Shown piece by piece: positions 23,801 to 34,717 of a stretch of 64,000 nucleotides of DNA. Origin of the DNA: Epiperipatus broadwayi (lineage: Eukaryota; Onychophora; Udeonychophora; Euonychophora; Peripatidae). A program made the translations under genes and the position numbers. Within the stretch, counting starts at the first letter, position 1. Each line of letters opens with the position of its first letter. The notes below the pieces were generated by a model that saw only the letters and a program-made list of their open reading frames with translations, was not told the DNA's origin and searched no databases. Where the stretch lies: positions 372,001-436,000 of the forward strand of contig JAQFVV010006502.1 of NCBI GenBank assembly GCA_028023455.1. Reading direction: 5' to 3'.

Positions 23801-26800
23801 AAATCAATAAAGATCTTTGAAAGTTTGTTTGAAGATTATAATAGTTTAAAGCATTATTCAGGAAAATTATCTAGAGAAAAGTAGATAAATTTCTCTTTTA
23901 AATCTGCTACAATTGGAAATGTGAATGTTAATTGCCTGATTAATTATCGGTACAGAAACCATCAAATAGTTTTTGCTTTTGGATAAGTGTGAAATAGTGT
24001 TCTATTATACATCCAACAGGATAATGAAATATATATGCTTAGTCTGGAATGATTGCTCATCCTAATAACTGTTTTTATTATTCTAACTCACCAGGATAAA
24101 ATAACTTGGATAAACAGAGTATAAAATTTAATGGATAAAAATGTGCTTTTATTTTTCTTTATCATTGCTGTGTTATTACTTATGTAATGTGTTACTTGGA
24201 AATTTTGTTTTAAAAACATATGTATTTTACAGTGGCATGAAAAATATATATATTAAGTTAAAGAAGAAAAAGAAATGTGTAAAATATATATATCTATTTT
24301 ATGTATGTTTTTTTTTAGTTAAGAGAAAACTGGAAAATATATATATCATTTATTTAGAGAGAGAGTGATAAAAAAATATTTACTTCTCTCATATTTTAAA
24401 ACTAATTTTAAGGTATATTAATAAAGAGGTAAATATACAGACATTTTATCAAAAATATATATTGGCATGACTGAATCATCTTCTGATATAAAAGAAAATT
24501 TGATATAGACCTTTTTCATTTTTGTAATTTTGTTTGAATACAAATGCAGGTTTGATCTTAAGAGCTTAAATTTGTCGTGCTCTCTTTGAAAAAAAAGTAT
24601 AGGTGTTATTCTAAAATGATTAACAATCATTGGACATAGGTATTTTGGTTTGGCTGTTGATACATTAATGGTTTTACATTATAAAATGGAATATGTAGAC
24701 TCCCACTGATATTGTTGGTATTGTTTTGTCTTGCTATAACTTGAGAATGATTAGTGACAGCTTTTGGCTAATAGGATGTTCCAATAGAATGGCCTCCCAT
24801 ATATTAATATTAATATGGAGCATAGACTGATAGAGTGTCACCTATTGCTAATTTAATGAGAGAAAAAATGGTAGAGTCTGAGTAGTAATTAATGCTCATT
24901 AGTATAAATAATCCTAAAAAGAAAGGCTATCTATGGTTTGAATTCTAGTCTTTTCATGGTGAGGCAAGGCCCACACACATGTGTATACCCATTAAGAGGT
25001 AGTAGAATCAATCAGATTATTACACAACTGTCATGTTGTTTTATAAAGTCTCCTGCCTTAATGTTAAATTCCTCATGAGAATATAGAGGTAGTTTTTCCA
25101 CCATGTATGGTGAAGTATAATAGGTCCAGATCATATAGCAAGTATAAAATAATATTAAATTTAGGAACACTCATCTAGCATAGTGTTTTCTTAATCGAAA
25201 TAGTGTTTCTGATGTGGTGGGATCATTATCAGTTGTTGACAGACCAAACCAGAATCTATTAATGATGGTAGAAAATTTTAAATGTAAAAGTAAGAGATGC
25301 ACATTGGCAGAATGGAATCATTTTCATCAAATAATGATGTGACAATAGAATTGTAAGATCAGTTACGTATTCAAGGGTTGAGCTTGGGACATAGGTAATG
25401 GTTAATGAGATCTATGTGTATTTGACTTTTAATGTCTAGTCTTCATTTAATACACTAAACTTATTCATTTCAAAGTTAAATAAGTTAGTAATTGCACAGA
25501 ATATGATAATTGCCCTTATCATATTCTGATAAAAGCAAGGGTTTTAGGAGAATGCAATATTTTTCAAAAAAAATTCTGAATTCTAAATTTATACTTAGTG
25601 CATGCCCTAAAGTTCTAGGTATACTGCTAGTTATAGATTTCAGTGCTCATCAGCTTAAATAAGTTTTAGTATCTTATTCTTAAAAATATGTCAAAGAGTA
25701 ACAAATGATATTTTGAATATTATTTTCTGAGCAGGTTGTATCATTTGCTGAGTATATGGTCAAGGGGATAATAAGTATTTGTCCCATCCATAAATTATTT
25801 TAATAGATTAGTTTTATTTCATGCCATATCTGTGAATTAAAAATTTGTACATAGTGTAAATAAAGTTTGTTGTATTTAAAAAATTATGTAGTTGCATGTA
25901 ATCTTATTGCTAATTACCACATCTATACACTATTATTGTTATTGCTATCAACCTATCAGAAGATTATAAATTGAAATCATCATCAACTAATATAGTACTA
26001 TAAACTATATTATGCTATATCAGAATAATTTTGGTAAGTCTTGGTAAATCTAAGGCATTATCACACAATAATCAAAATGTTAATAACTTAGAGCACAGAT
26101 TAATGCAAGTAATAGATTAAATATAAACATAATATCGATTTAATTGATTTAGTTAAATCCACAGAGCTATCATTCACTGATCTTGATCACATTGTTTATA
26201 ATTATTTAAGAAAAGGAGTTTGGTAAGTTATTGATTTTTATTATTAAAAAGTCATTCCCAGTCATAAATTTTAAAGTTTATATTAGTTATAAAGTTTCTT
26301 TAGAACTGCTAAATATAATTATTGATTTAAGTTATATTGAGAGCTATTAGGTGCATTGGTAAAATCCCTCTTACTGACCCAAATATAGTTTATATAATGA
26401 TTTTGAGTGTTTGAACCCCTTATGAAGAATTAGTTGTTAAATTTCAAGATAAAATTTAAATTTGTAATGAAATTTATATTTAGTCAATTGTTATAGTAAG
26501 ACTTGAAATAGATTAATTTCACTGTTTTATGAAAGTCAATTAAGCTTTAAGATGCAAATTATTTTCTTTTGGTATAAAAGTATAGTTTGTTTTAACTTCA
26601 TGATAAATATTCTGGTTGTGTCAAGCTTGAAATCCCTATTTTTATTTAGCTTATTTTTTTTTTTTTACCATTTAATACCATATTAGTTTATAGTTTAAGA
26701 TTTCAGTCTCCATCATTAACATTGTTCTTCAATTTCATCTTGGTCCATTATTTTATTTATTCATTCTCATTTGACATTAATTCATTATTATAATTGATTG

Positions 26801-27266
26801 ATCATACATTAACTTTTATTCTTTTTTTATCTCAACTATTCATTAACTCTTATTCTATCATCATCTTAATCATTTATTATTCTCATACATCTTCATTCTT
26901 TTCTCTCAATTCTTTGACTCATTTCAATTTACTATTTAATGATTACTTTTTTCCATAATCCATTTAGTCATTTACATCATAATTTATTCATTATTTCATT
27001 TATAGGTTTAATTTTGTAATCATTCCAGAGATACAATTATTAGTCATTTATTAATTTGCTGAATATCAAATTCAACTCATCTCATTTTGTTTGTGTGGAT
27101 TTCAGGGCTGGTTTGACTAGAAGTTTTTATCTTTATTAGTCATCTTGTGATCTTCTTTGGATAGACAGTTTCATGCTAGTTTTATTAAATCCATGAATCA
27201 TTTCGTTAGTTTTACATTTTCATGTCTTTATGCTCATATTCTTGATAATGAGAGTACGATAAGTTG
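20881..27266. other. Long AT-rich stretch without recognised genes
   Basis: Several kilobases with no protein motif recognised. Small items: a CCAAT- and TATA-like cluster near 22730-22775, a (TATATA)-rich patch near 24240-24350, a short palindrome TAATATTAATATTA near 24800, and a pyrimidine/ATT-rich low-complexity block near 26640-27030 made of degenerate TCATT-type units. The ORFs at 21751-21957, 24141-24368 and 24418-24630 have no supporting features. Confidence 0.5.
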
Positions 27267-27267
27267 C

Positions 27268-27440
27268 ATAAGGGAATTTAATCACTAAAATGTATGGTAT
27301 GATTCATTGATGACCAGCTAGATCAGGAAGCTATGTTACAGTTGCGATTATATTGACCAACGTGAATGGCATGATGATTAGCTGTAGCTAGGTTACAGTA
27401 GTGATTATGGTGCCTAAAACGTGTGATATGATTCATTTAT
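27268..27440. repeat. Degenerate tandem repeat, unit about 65 bp
   Basis: Two to three diverged units share GCTA.GTTACAGT.GCGATTAT-type and ATG.TATGATTCATT-type blocks (for example near 27331 and 27391). Slightly richer in G+C than its surroundings. No coding content. Confidence 0.4.
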
Positions 27441-27724
27441 ATTACAGCGATCCAGGGAGAAGGTTCCAATATATATAAATTCTAATATTCTCATGAATAA
27501 ATAATGAATTCACAGTGTTATTTCTGGGAGCTTTAATCTGATAAAAATATAATAGCTAAATAGCTGATGTTTCAGTATAATAACAAGTATTTTCTTCAGT
27601 TTCTTCTTTCTCAGATCATAAAAATGTGTGTGGTGAGATTTAAAATCATTATATTTTTCATTATTTTCTCCTCATTCTTAAATTCTATTAGTTGAGAAGT
27701 TTTAAAAAATATTTTATTTTTGAA

Positions 27725-27882
27725 TAGCTTTTTCTCCCAGAAATTTTATATATATATTCATACATAAGTATGCCCATATATATATATATATATATTCATA
27801 CATAAGTATTTTATATATATATTCATACATAAGTATGCCCATATATATATATATATATTCATACATAAGTATGCCCATTGCA
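27725..27882. repeat. Minisatellite of (TA)n plus TTCATACATAAGTA units
   Basis: Four units of TATATA followed by TTCATACATAAGTA, with ATGCCCA or TTTTA spacers, lie head to tail. The minus-strand frame 27714-27932 is the translation of this repeat (recurring MGILMYEYIYI) and is not a gene. Confidence 0.8.
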
Positions 27883-28011
27883 ATTTCAAAAGGAAAAAAA
27901 AAGAAGATTATACAAACCAATCTGTAAATCATAAATTCATCCAGAAATAAATCATGTTGCTTTATTTTTCTACTTATTTAATATTTTGTTAGCGATGTTT
28001 GTTAATATCAT

Positions 28012-29632
28012 TTAAAAACACTTCTTTCTGAAATATGTCAACACTTTGTTTAATTGTAGTTCTTCAATGTACTCTTTCTTTGGCAAATCTTTGCAATCAA
28101 TATTTAAATTTCTATAGCATGTTTTTGACATAGTTCTTATAAAGTAGATAGCATCTATCTCTCCCATGAAATTTATGCTCAAGTTTACCTCAAACATCCT
28201 TTTATGAAGTTTTACATGTTAATTCGTGTTACTTGTCTAATTCAAAGAATGATTTTACAATAGTTTCACATTCAGCAAGTTAAAGAATATATTGTTCAGT
28301 GTTATGATTCTGCTATTGTATTTTTAAAGTTTTATGGAATACCTTAAAGGAAACTTTTCTAATGCCTTTATATTGCATTGATGTGGTTTTCAAATATCAT
28401 TTTTGTACTATAGATTAGGTAAAATAACAATTCTATATACAATTAACTTTGTTATAATAGTTATTTCCCTGCAATAAAATATTCTTTCATCTTGTTAAAT
28501 GCAACACTAAATCATTAGAGTCTATGCTGCACCTTATCATTTAACTCCATCCTTTTACTTATAAAACCAACATATTCATCTGGTTTATATTATCAAGTTG
28601 GTAAACTGAAAACTGCTGAGTATTTTTCTTCCATCACTGTCTGATAAAAGAGTTTTTTGAACATAAATTATTAAACAAAGTCTTTAAATATTGTAAGCAA
28701 AACATTAAATACATTATGTAAATTATCTTTAGAACTGGAAAAAATAGCACAATCATAAGCATACTGTAAACCCAGAATTCAAAAAGATGAAATTCTTGTC
28801 TTTGTTTTTAATTGATTCAAATTAAAGATTCTACATCATACCTGGACCCCATCTTGACATTAAGCCATCTATAAACAGTTTCAAAGACAACTGTAATAAA
28901 AGTTGAAAATAATGTTAGAAATACATATTTGTTTTCAACATCAGCTTTCATTTAATATATTTCAGATTTTCTCATTATAGTGATAATACATCCTTTCATT
29001 CCAATATATATAATTTTATAATATAAATAAATTTTAATGGAAAAACAATTAATTTTAAGCAATGCCATAAAGCTATCCATTTATTTGAATTAAATATGCT
29101 GACTTTTTCCTGAAAATTTTCTGTTTGCATGGCAACAAAAAACATATCTATAATGTATCTTGATTCTAGAATAACACTGAATTCCTGGTAGCTATTTATT
29201 TATGACTGGAAGCAATCTATACAAAAAAATCTTTAAAAATGTCTTTACTAAGTGGATGATAACAATATTTTACAATAATTATCATAATATTGTCTATATC
29301 TTTTATTTTCCAAATTTTGAACCATAGATTCATCATTAAGATAAACTAGCACAATTTCATGGGTTCATGTATTTCAAAGACATTTAAATATTTTTAGAAG
29401 TAACATATAATCATGTTTTAAAACTTCTGTAAGTACTCCGTGAAAGAGCTATTTGGACTTCACGAGCTTGTTATTTTTGTCCAAATCTAACTGAGTAGAT
29501 AAAATGGATATATTATTAAAAGTCATCATCTCAATTTTTCAATCATTATTCAAATGATGATCAAAATACTCCTTCCATATGCTCAAAATATCATTATCAC
29601 ACAAAAGGTTGATATTGCTATATTTAAGAAGA
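28012..29632 (-). pseudogene. Non-LTR retrotransposon reverse transcriptase, long decayed copy
   Basis: This minus-strand LINE pol fragment covers the RT core to the C-terminus. Reading from 29632 downward: a pre-RT block WKEYFDHHLNND (about 29580-29540); a block resembling the LTEVLKHD..LLLLKIF region of RT (about 29430-29385); the region around SYQEFSVILESRYIIDMFFV (about 29190-29130); FSTFITVVFETVYRWL (about 28905-28860); the catalytic box as YAYDCAIF (28767-28744), where the first catalytic Asp is Tyr; and a C-terminal domain with FMGEIDAIYFI and LNIDCKDLPKK (about 28170-28070), ending with the stop near 28012. Many stops and frameshifts interrupt it. The 5' boundary coincides with an Fb fragment. 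The endonuclease domain is not seen. It is a distinct LINE lineage from the fragment at 2188-2960. Confidence 0.75.
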
Positions 29633-29634
29633 TT

Positions 29635-29850
29635 CACATGATCATCATTTCCTATGCTTACACAAGCTGTTAAAATAGTGATAAACTCTCCACACAGTAG
29701 ATTTGCATGCTATGTAGTAATCAATAGATGCAAGAATATTGTGCATAAAATCCCTATTTAATGACTACTTATCCAGTATCCCCAGATTACTTTCTAACTT
29801 GTGAAATTTTGGTCAGTAAGGAGTTTTATGGTTAACTAAAAAAGTAGAAC
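29635..29850 (-). mobile_element. Fb foldback-family element, partial copy 4
   Basis: The outer-end motif CACATGATCATCAT begins at 29636. It is followed by diverged family sequence in reverse orientation: AAACTCTCCACACAGTAG, GTAATCAATAGATG.AAG, GTGCATAAAATCCC and CCAGTATCCCCAGATTACTTTCTAACTTGTG. The right side fades near 29850 and no flanking duplication was found. It abuts the 5' break of the LINE pseudogene. Confidence 0.7.
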
Positions 29851-32060
29851 ATGGCTGTAGATAGTTAATTTAATAAGTTTGTGATACTAATTTTCAAATA
29901 CATTTGTTGCTTTCAGTGAACCAACAAAAAAGAGTTAGATTGACTCTCATTAGCAAATGTCTGTATCTTTTTTGAAGTTTTAATTTATCCATCATTTTTA
30001 TGTCTTCTTATTAATTATAAAACTTCTGTTATACATCCTTCTATTTATTATAAAATTCCACATAAATATAATTGTTTAAAATATATTATTTAAATTGATA
30101 TTAGTATCAATATGCAAAAACAAATACCTCTATCAGTCTTAGAAATATGTAATGTCAAGGTTAGTAACTAATAGAGATAGGAAGAAGTAGTAAGATGAAG
30201 TATCCAAAGTAGTTTTATCACTTTTATTAGCTTCTTTTACATTTTTGAAATTATATGAGTTAATGTTTAAAAGTTTCAAAAAGTTTATAATTTATAATTG
30301 TATATTTTGGTCTTTTTAGCTATATAGGTCTGAACTAAATCAGAAATAATATATAAGGAATTCCGTTTTATATATCAATTACAGATAACTTTTATTCTTT
30401 AACAAAATGTCATATATTACAAACAAAACAACACACAATTGATTTTCCAGTTGATATTCAACATTTGTATTGCAATCAATAATCTGTAGGTCAATTCAGA
30501 TGTTTAATGTCAGTTGAAAAAATGTTGTGATGTTTGTTTGCTTAATGGTAATGTTTTGCTAAAAGGCCAAAAATGTCTACCCTTAAAATATAAGTGAGAT
30601 TATTAAATAATATAGTATTTGATTTAATACAAATGTAAATAGCTATATAGGAAAAATGGTTAAGATATAGAGTTTTAGAAACTTTTATAATTATACTGGA
30701 TGGTAGAAAAAAATATAAAGTTAGGTTTAGTATGTGTACATGTGATTGAACATCATATTTTTAAAATCCCACTTCACCATAGAGAAGGTAAAATTTCCAA
30801 TGTAGTTATTATAACCTTTTAAACTGTCTTTTTAAAGTGTCTGATACAATTAAAAATAATTAGATAATCATATTAATATTAATATTTTAAAGCAGTTTAT
30901 CAGATATACCAATGTTTAACTGAAAAAACAAAATAAAAACGGATTCTCTAAAATGAAATAGTAATATGACCGGTTAAAAACTGAGTTACAGTAACCACAA
31001 ATAATTTATATCAGTTATAAAGGAGAAAGTCTAAATTCCCTTGAGAGAAAAAAATAATTAAACTTAATTAATAACAAAATTGTTCTACTCAATGTAGAAT
31101 TTTTATGAGATTTTCTGAATGACTGATCATATAAAAAAAATAGTGTGCTCTAGGGAGACAATGAAATTTTTATAATGTTAGACTTTGTGCTATAAATATT
31201 AATCACCAAGAAAAGTTGAAATCGTTACACATTACATACAGAATTATTTGTTTTGATTTACAAGACAAAATCCTAATTTTTTCAAGGTTAATCATATTAA
31301 GAAATAGTACAATAATCTCTCATGTAGTTTTTTGATATTGTACGTAATATTATATAACGTACTTTAATTAAATTATTAGTATGTGAATGAGAGATATGTT
31401 TTATATTATTTCTGGTAAAACAAAGCAAATTCTATAAATATTTTAGAAGTTATCTTTTTATTAATTAGTTTTTTTTAATATAATGGTATCGTAATATTTG
31501 TAGAAAGGAATCCTGCTCTTACTATCAAATCACTCTATTTTAGTCTACAATTAAAAAAATAATGCGCTATTTTAATAATCTGCAATTAAACTTTTGAGAC
31601 TTCTGTCGTTGCATTTATAAATTTAACAGAACAGATTGTGTATCCTTCTATAAAATACACTCTGATAAGATCAGATCTTTTTATTACTATTTAATATCCT
31701 GCTTTTTAGAACATGCTATATAAATTTCATATACAGTTGCATGTGGTCCTTAGCACGCTGAGTATTGCTTTTCTTTAATATAATTATAAAAGTTTTTTTT
31801 TTAAATATAAAATTCATATTTCAAAATGTAGTGCTTTAAGGTCTGCCCATATTTTGTATATGTATGTAAATGGATTATATCGTGTACATGAGGGGTCAGA
31901 GTGACTTATGGTCAACATGGATAGGATGAGAAAATTGGCATTTAGGTGGGCTTTGATCATTCCATCATCAGATATTTAATGAAATGGATGGCTGAAGAGT
32001 TGTGGGATGGAGTGGTTTGAAGCTTGTCCATTAAAGTATGAAGATTGCCTATCTTAATAT
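29851..32060. other. AT-rich intergenic DNA, nothing recognised
   Basis: No coding motif recognised. A less AT-rich patch near 31840-32030 (containing GTGGGATGGAGTGGTTTGAAG) could not be assigned. Confidence 0.5.
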
Positions 32061-32063
32061 AAG

Positions 32064-32072
32064 TTGAGATTT

Positions 32073-32106
<34 letters not shown>

Positions 32107-32120
32107 AAATCTCAACTTAT
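32064..32120. repeat. Perfect palindrome around a (TA)n core
   Basis: AAGTTGAGATTTTG and its complement CAAAATCTCAACTT flank a (TA)n core of about 30 bases. This would extrude as a cruciform, or reflects (TA)n expansion inside a target palindrome. Confidence 0.8.
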
Positions 32121-32256
32121 ATATATATATATATGTTATACTTAATGTTTTCATGGTTATATGATGTAGATAAATTATAAGTTTTTGGGATGTACCATGT
32201 CTTATTTTCCATTGAGCACCGATATTTCGACGGAATAGCAACCGCCATTTTCAAGG

Positions 32257-32532
32257 TTAACTTTTGAAAGAAAAACCCTTAGATCTTAACAAATAACGTG
32301 ACTGTGTGCGAGATGAGAAATGAGATTCCAGTTCAGCAATCACAATATGAGGCTTATCAAAATGTTTATTTTCCTCAGTATTTTTACCTGTTAATTTTAA
32401 GTTAATATTGGATAAAAAGAGAGGTTTCCACATAGCTGGAATAGATTGTGCTTCATCAGTTCTATTTAAACTAGTAGGTCTCTTTAATATTTCAATTGAC
32501 TCTCTCATGGTTCTTAAATCATATCTTTCCAA
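32257..32532 (-). pseudogene. PLE ORF C-terminal tail, left arm of palindrome
   Basis: An open frame of 91 codons equals the region downstream of GIY-YIG in PLE proteins: RESIEILKRPTSLNRTDEAQ (residues 10-29), MWKPLFLSNINLKL, then a hydrophilic tail ending FSFKS and a stop. The REAIELIKRP.CIN block of the copy at 18501-18929 is homologous. The GIY-YIG motif itself and the RT are absent because the arm ends at the palindrome centre. It is identical to the right-arm copy except for a few residues. Confidence 0.8.
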
Positions 32533-32574
32533 ATTAGCAAACCTAATTTTGACAACACAAAACTACTTGCTAAT

Positions 32575-32850
32575 TTGGAAAGATATGATTTAAGAACCAT
32601 GAGAGAGTCAATTGAAATATTAAAGAGACCTACTAGTTTAAATAGAACTGATGAAGCTCAACATATTACAGCTATGTGGAAACCTCTCTTTTTATCCAAT
32701 ATTAACTTAAAATTAACAGGTAAAAATACTGAGGAAAATAAACATTTTGATAAGCCTCATATTGTGAATGCTGAACTGGAATCTCATTTCTCATCTCGCA
32801 CACAGTCATGTTATTTGTTAAGATCTAACGGTTTTTCTTTCAAAAGTTAA
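32575..32850 (+). pseudogene. PLE ORF C-terminal tail, right arm of palindrome
   Basis: This is the mirror copy of the frame at 32257-32532, with HITAMW for SIPAMW and small changes near the C-terminus (CYLLRSNGF for RYLLRSKGF). Both arms stay open for 91 codons, which fits recent formation. Truncation before the GIY-YIG domain makes it non-functional. The 3' untranslated sequence after it reaches 32941, where a (TA)n run and a hammerhead-like motif begin. Confidence 0.8.
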
Positions 32851-32954
32851 CCTTGAAAATGGCGGTTGCCATTCTGTCGAAATATCTGTGCTCAATGGAA
32901 AATAAGACATGGTACATTCCAAAAACTTATAATTTATCTACAATATATATATAT

Positions 32955-33015
32955 GGTAATCTGGACTAATTGACGAGTGCTGGTTTAGTATGAAATATGT
33001 ATATTGGTGATTATT
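32955..33015 (+). ncRNA. Hammerhead-ribozyme-like motif with good helix I
   Basis: Outer helix I GGTAATC (32955-32961) pairs with GATTATT (33009-33015) over 7 bp with two G-U pairs. Inner helix I CTAA (32966-32969) pairs with TTGG (33004-33007). The core reads TTGACGA (32970-32976; canonical CUGANGA, C3 changed to U). Helix II GTGCT/AGTAT closes a GGTTT loop (32977-32991), and GAAA is at 32992-32995. Helix III is a short ATATGTAT fold. Predicted cleavage is after 33003. The C3 change should weaken or abolish activity. Confidence 0.6.
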
Positions 33016-33140
33016 TATGTTTTCAACATGTATATGATCAAGTGTATCAGTAGTATGAGATAGAATGGATGGTTGAGGGTCATGTGAAAGTCTGAGTTCA
33101 AGCCCTTATATATTACATATAGAAGTGCATATAGAAAAAA
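33016..33140 (+). mobile_element. SINE-like half element, relative of 1832-2129
   Basis: Matches the right arm of the inverted repeat at 1832-2129: GATCA.GTGT.TCAG, GGGTCATGTGAAAGTCTGAGTT, and a TATATTACATATA...GTGCA tail. A B-box-like GAGTTCAAGCCC lies near 33095-33106. No clear A box. It is joined directly to the PLE hammerhead region, so it may be part of a composite. Confidence 0.5.
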
Positions 33141-34374
33141 ACCTATAGTGTAAAAAAATCATATTTCAAAATAAGTAAATCCAATTTTTATTTATTTTAG
33201 ATAGTCTTTAATACAGCATATTTATTTCTCCCAAAAGAAGGTTATCTATCTTGTTTTTTTGTACTGATATCTTGTCTTTTTCCAAACACATATGTGATGG
33301 AGAAACCAATTTTTAAATCAAATTTATAGAGTAATATAATGTTATGTCATTATTTTTCCGCATGCTCTGACTTAGTTCACTGTCAAAATAAATTACAAAC
33401 AAACACTGTATGTTTGCGTTTAGAAAATTGATAAAAATAAATTAATGTAAGCATTCAAAGTTACAATCCATATTGTTTTTAAATATCTATATCTAAAAAA
33501 AATTAAAATAACATAAAACAGAATCTAAATAGTTTTTAATATTATTTTCATTAATATGTTTATCTTTATTTTTTTATTTTTGTATTTACACCTAGATAAA
33601 AATGTTTAGTTATTGCTTTTACTTTTTAAAATTATAATTATTATTTTATAAAAATTTTATATTTAATTTATATGTGATTTTTTTTTCAATGCTTAAAACT
33701 ATTCAAACGTTTTTTCTGAACAATATCACTTGCAGAATTGCTAACTGTAGAAGATCTGAGAAATCATGTGTAAGTAGTCATTTTATATATTCTTGGCAGA
33801 CTAATGAGATTGCACACTGATATTAATAGAACTTGAAAAGCTTATTATTTCAGTAGGTACATATAGTGTGAAATGACATATGCCTATATGTTTGAAAAAA
33901 GGTTCTAATTACTCATCTCAGACAATGACACTATACATAAAAGCAGCATGGAGATTTTGGATCAGTTAGTGAAGCATAAGAAGTATATGTTAGTCATGAC
34001 AAAATAAATTAAAAATCAAATATTTTTCCATGACAGAATTAATAGGAATCATTAAAGTAACTAAAATTGAGATAGGCTGAAAATATTTCTAGAAGAGAAA
34101 TGCTTAAAATTTTGGCTCTGATAAAACCATAATATTTTTATGTTTATATATATTTTGCTATTTTTATCAATATTTCAGATAATTGTTTTATTTAAAATAT
34201 TTATTATAGTAATGTCCTGTTAGTATTAATACTGTGGTAAAGAAGGGGATTTTAATGTTCTTAATCCATGAGTCACAATGCCAGATCTTGTGAACACCTG
34301 AGCTATAAAACATTGGAAATATTTAATTTATTATAATTTTAATGTGAAGGTAATTACCCTTCACATAAGCACCA
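33141..34374. other. AT-rich intergenic DNA, nothing recognised
   Basis: No motif recognised. Confidence 0.6.
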
Positions 34375-34717
34375 TACTTTAATATTCAATTAGTGATGTT
34401 AATTACTAGTAAACTCTCAATCCAAGTCACAAGATAAAGACTTTTGAAGAGATAAGAATGACCACCTTATCTTTTGTACCTATATACAATTATCATAGGT
34501 CAATTTTCAGAATCTTGGATTGAGAACATAAATATATTATACTTTTCACTTTACTTACATTTCTATTTTATTTTATTGAAAAATCCTGAGATTTACTATG
34601 TGCTAATATTAAAAAAATATTATATTTTAATGTAAATAATATTTTCAAAAGTATTTATCTTGTGACTTGGATAAAGAGTTTATTAGTATTTACCATCACT
34701 AACTGAATATTTAAGTA
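34375..34717. mobile_element. MITE-like element with about 73-bp inverted ends
   Basis: The left end (34375-34447) and right end (34644-34717) are imperfect reverse complements. Shared blocks are TTATCTTGTGACTTGGAT, AGAGTTTA.TAGTA, ATCACTAA.TGAATATT. The internal 200 bp is non-coding and AT-rich. Confidence 0.7.

Larger units (their letters stand above)
32166..32941. repeat. Inverted repeat of two PLE C-termini, 375-bp arms
   Basis: Arms 32166-32540 and 32567-32941 are reverse complements of exactly equal length with only a few mismatches, around a 26-bp spacer. Each arm holds the last 91 codons of a Penelope-like ORF plus its 3' untranslated sequence. The two 3' ends point outward. Confidence 0.9.

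Noticed and set aside
32408-32593. 61-codon plus-strand frame
   Set aside because: Antisense of the PLE C-terminal frame in the left palindrome arm.
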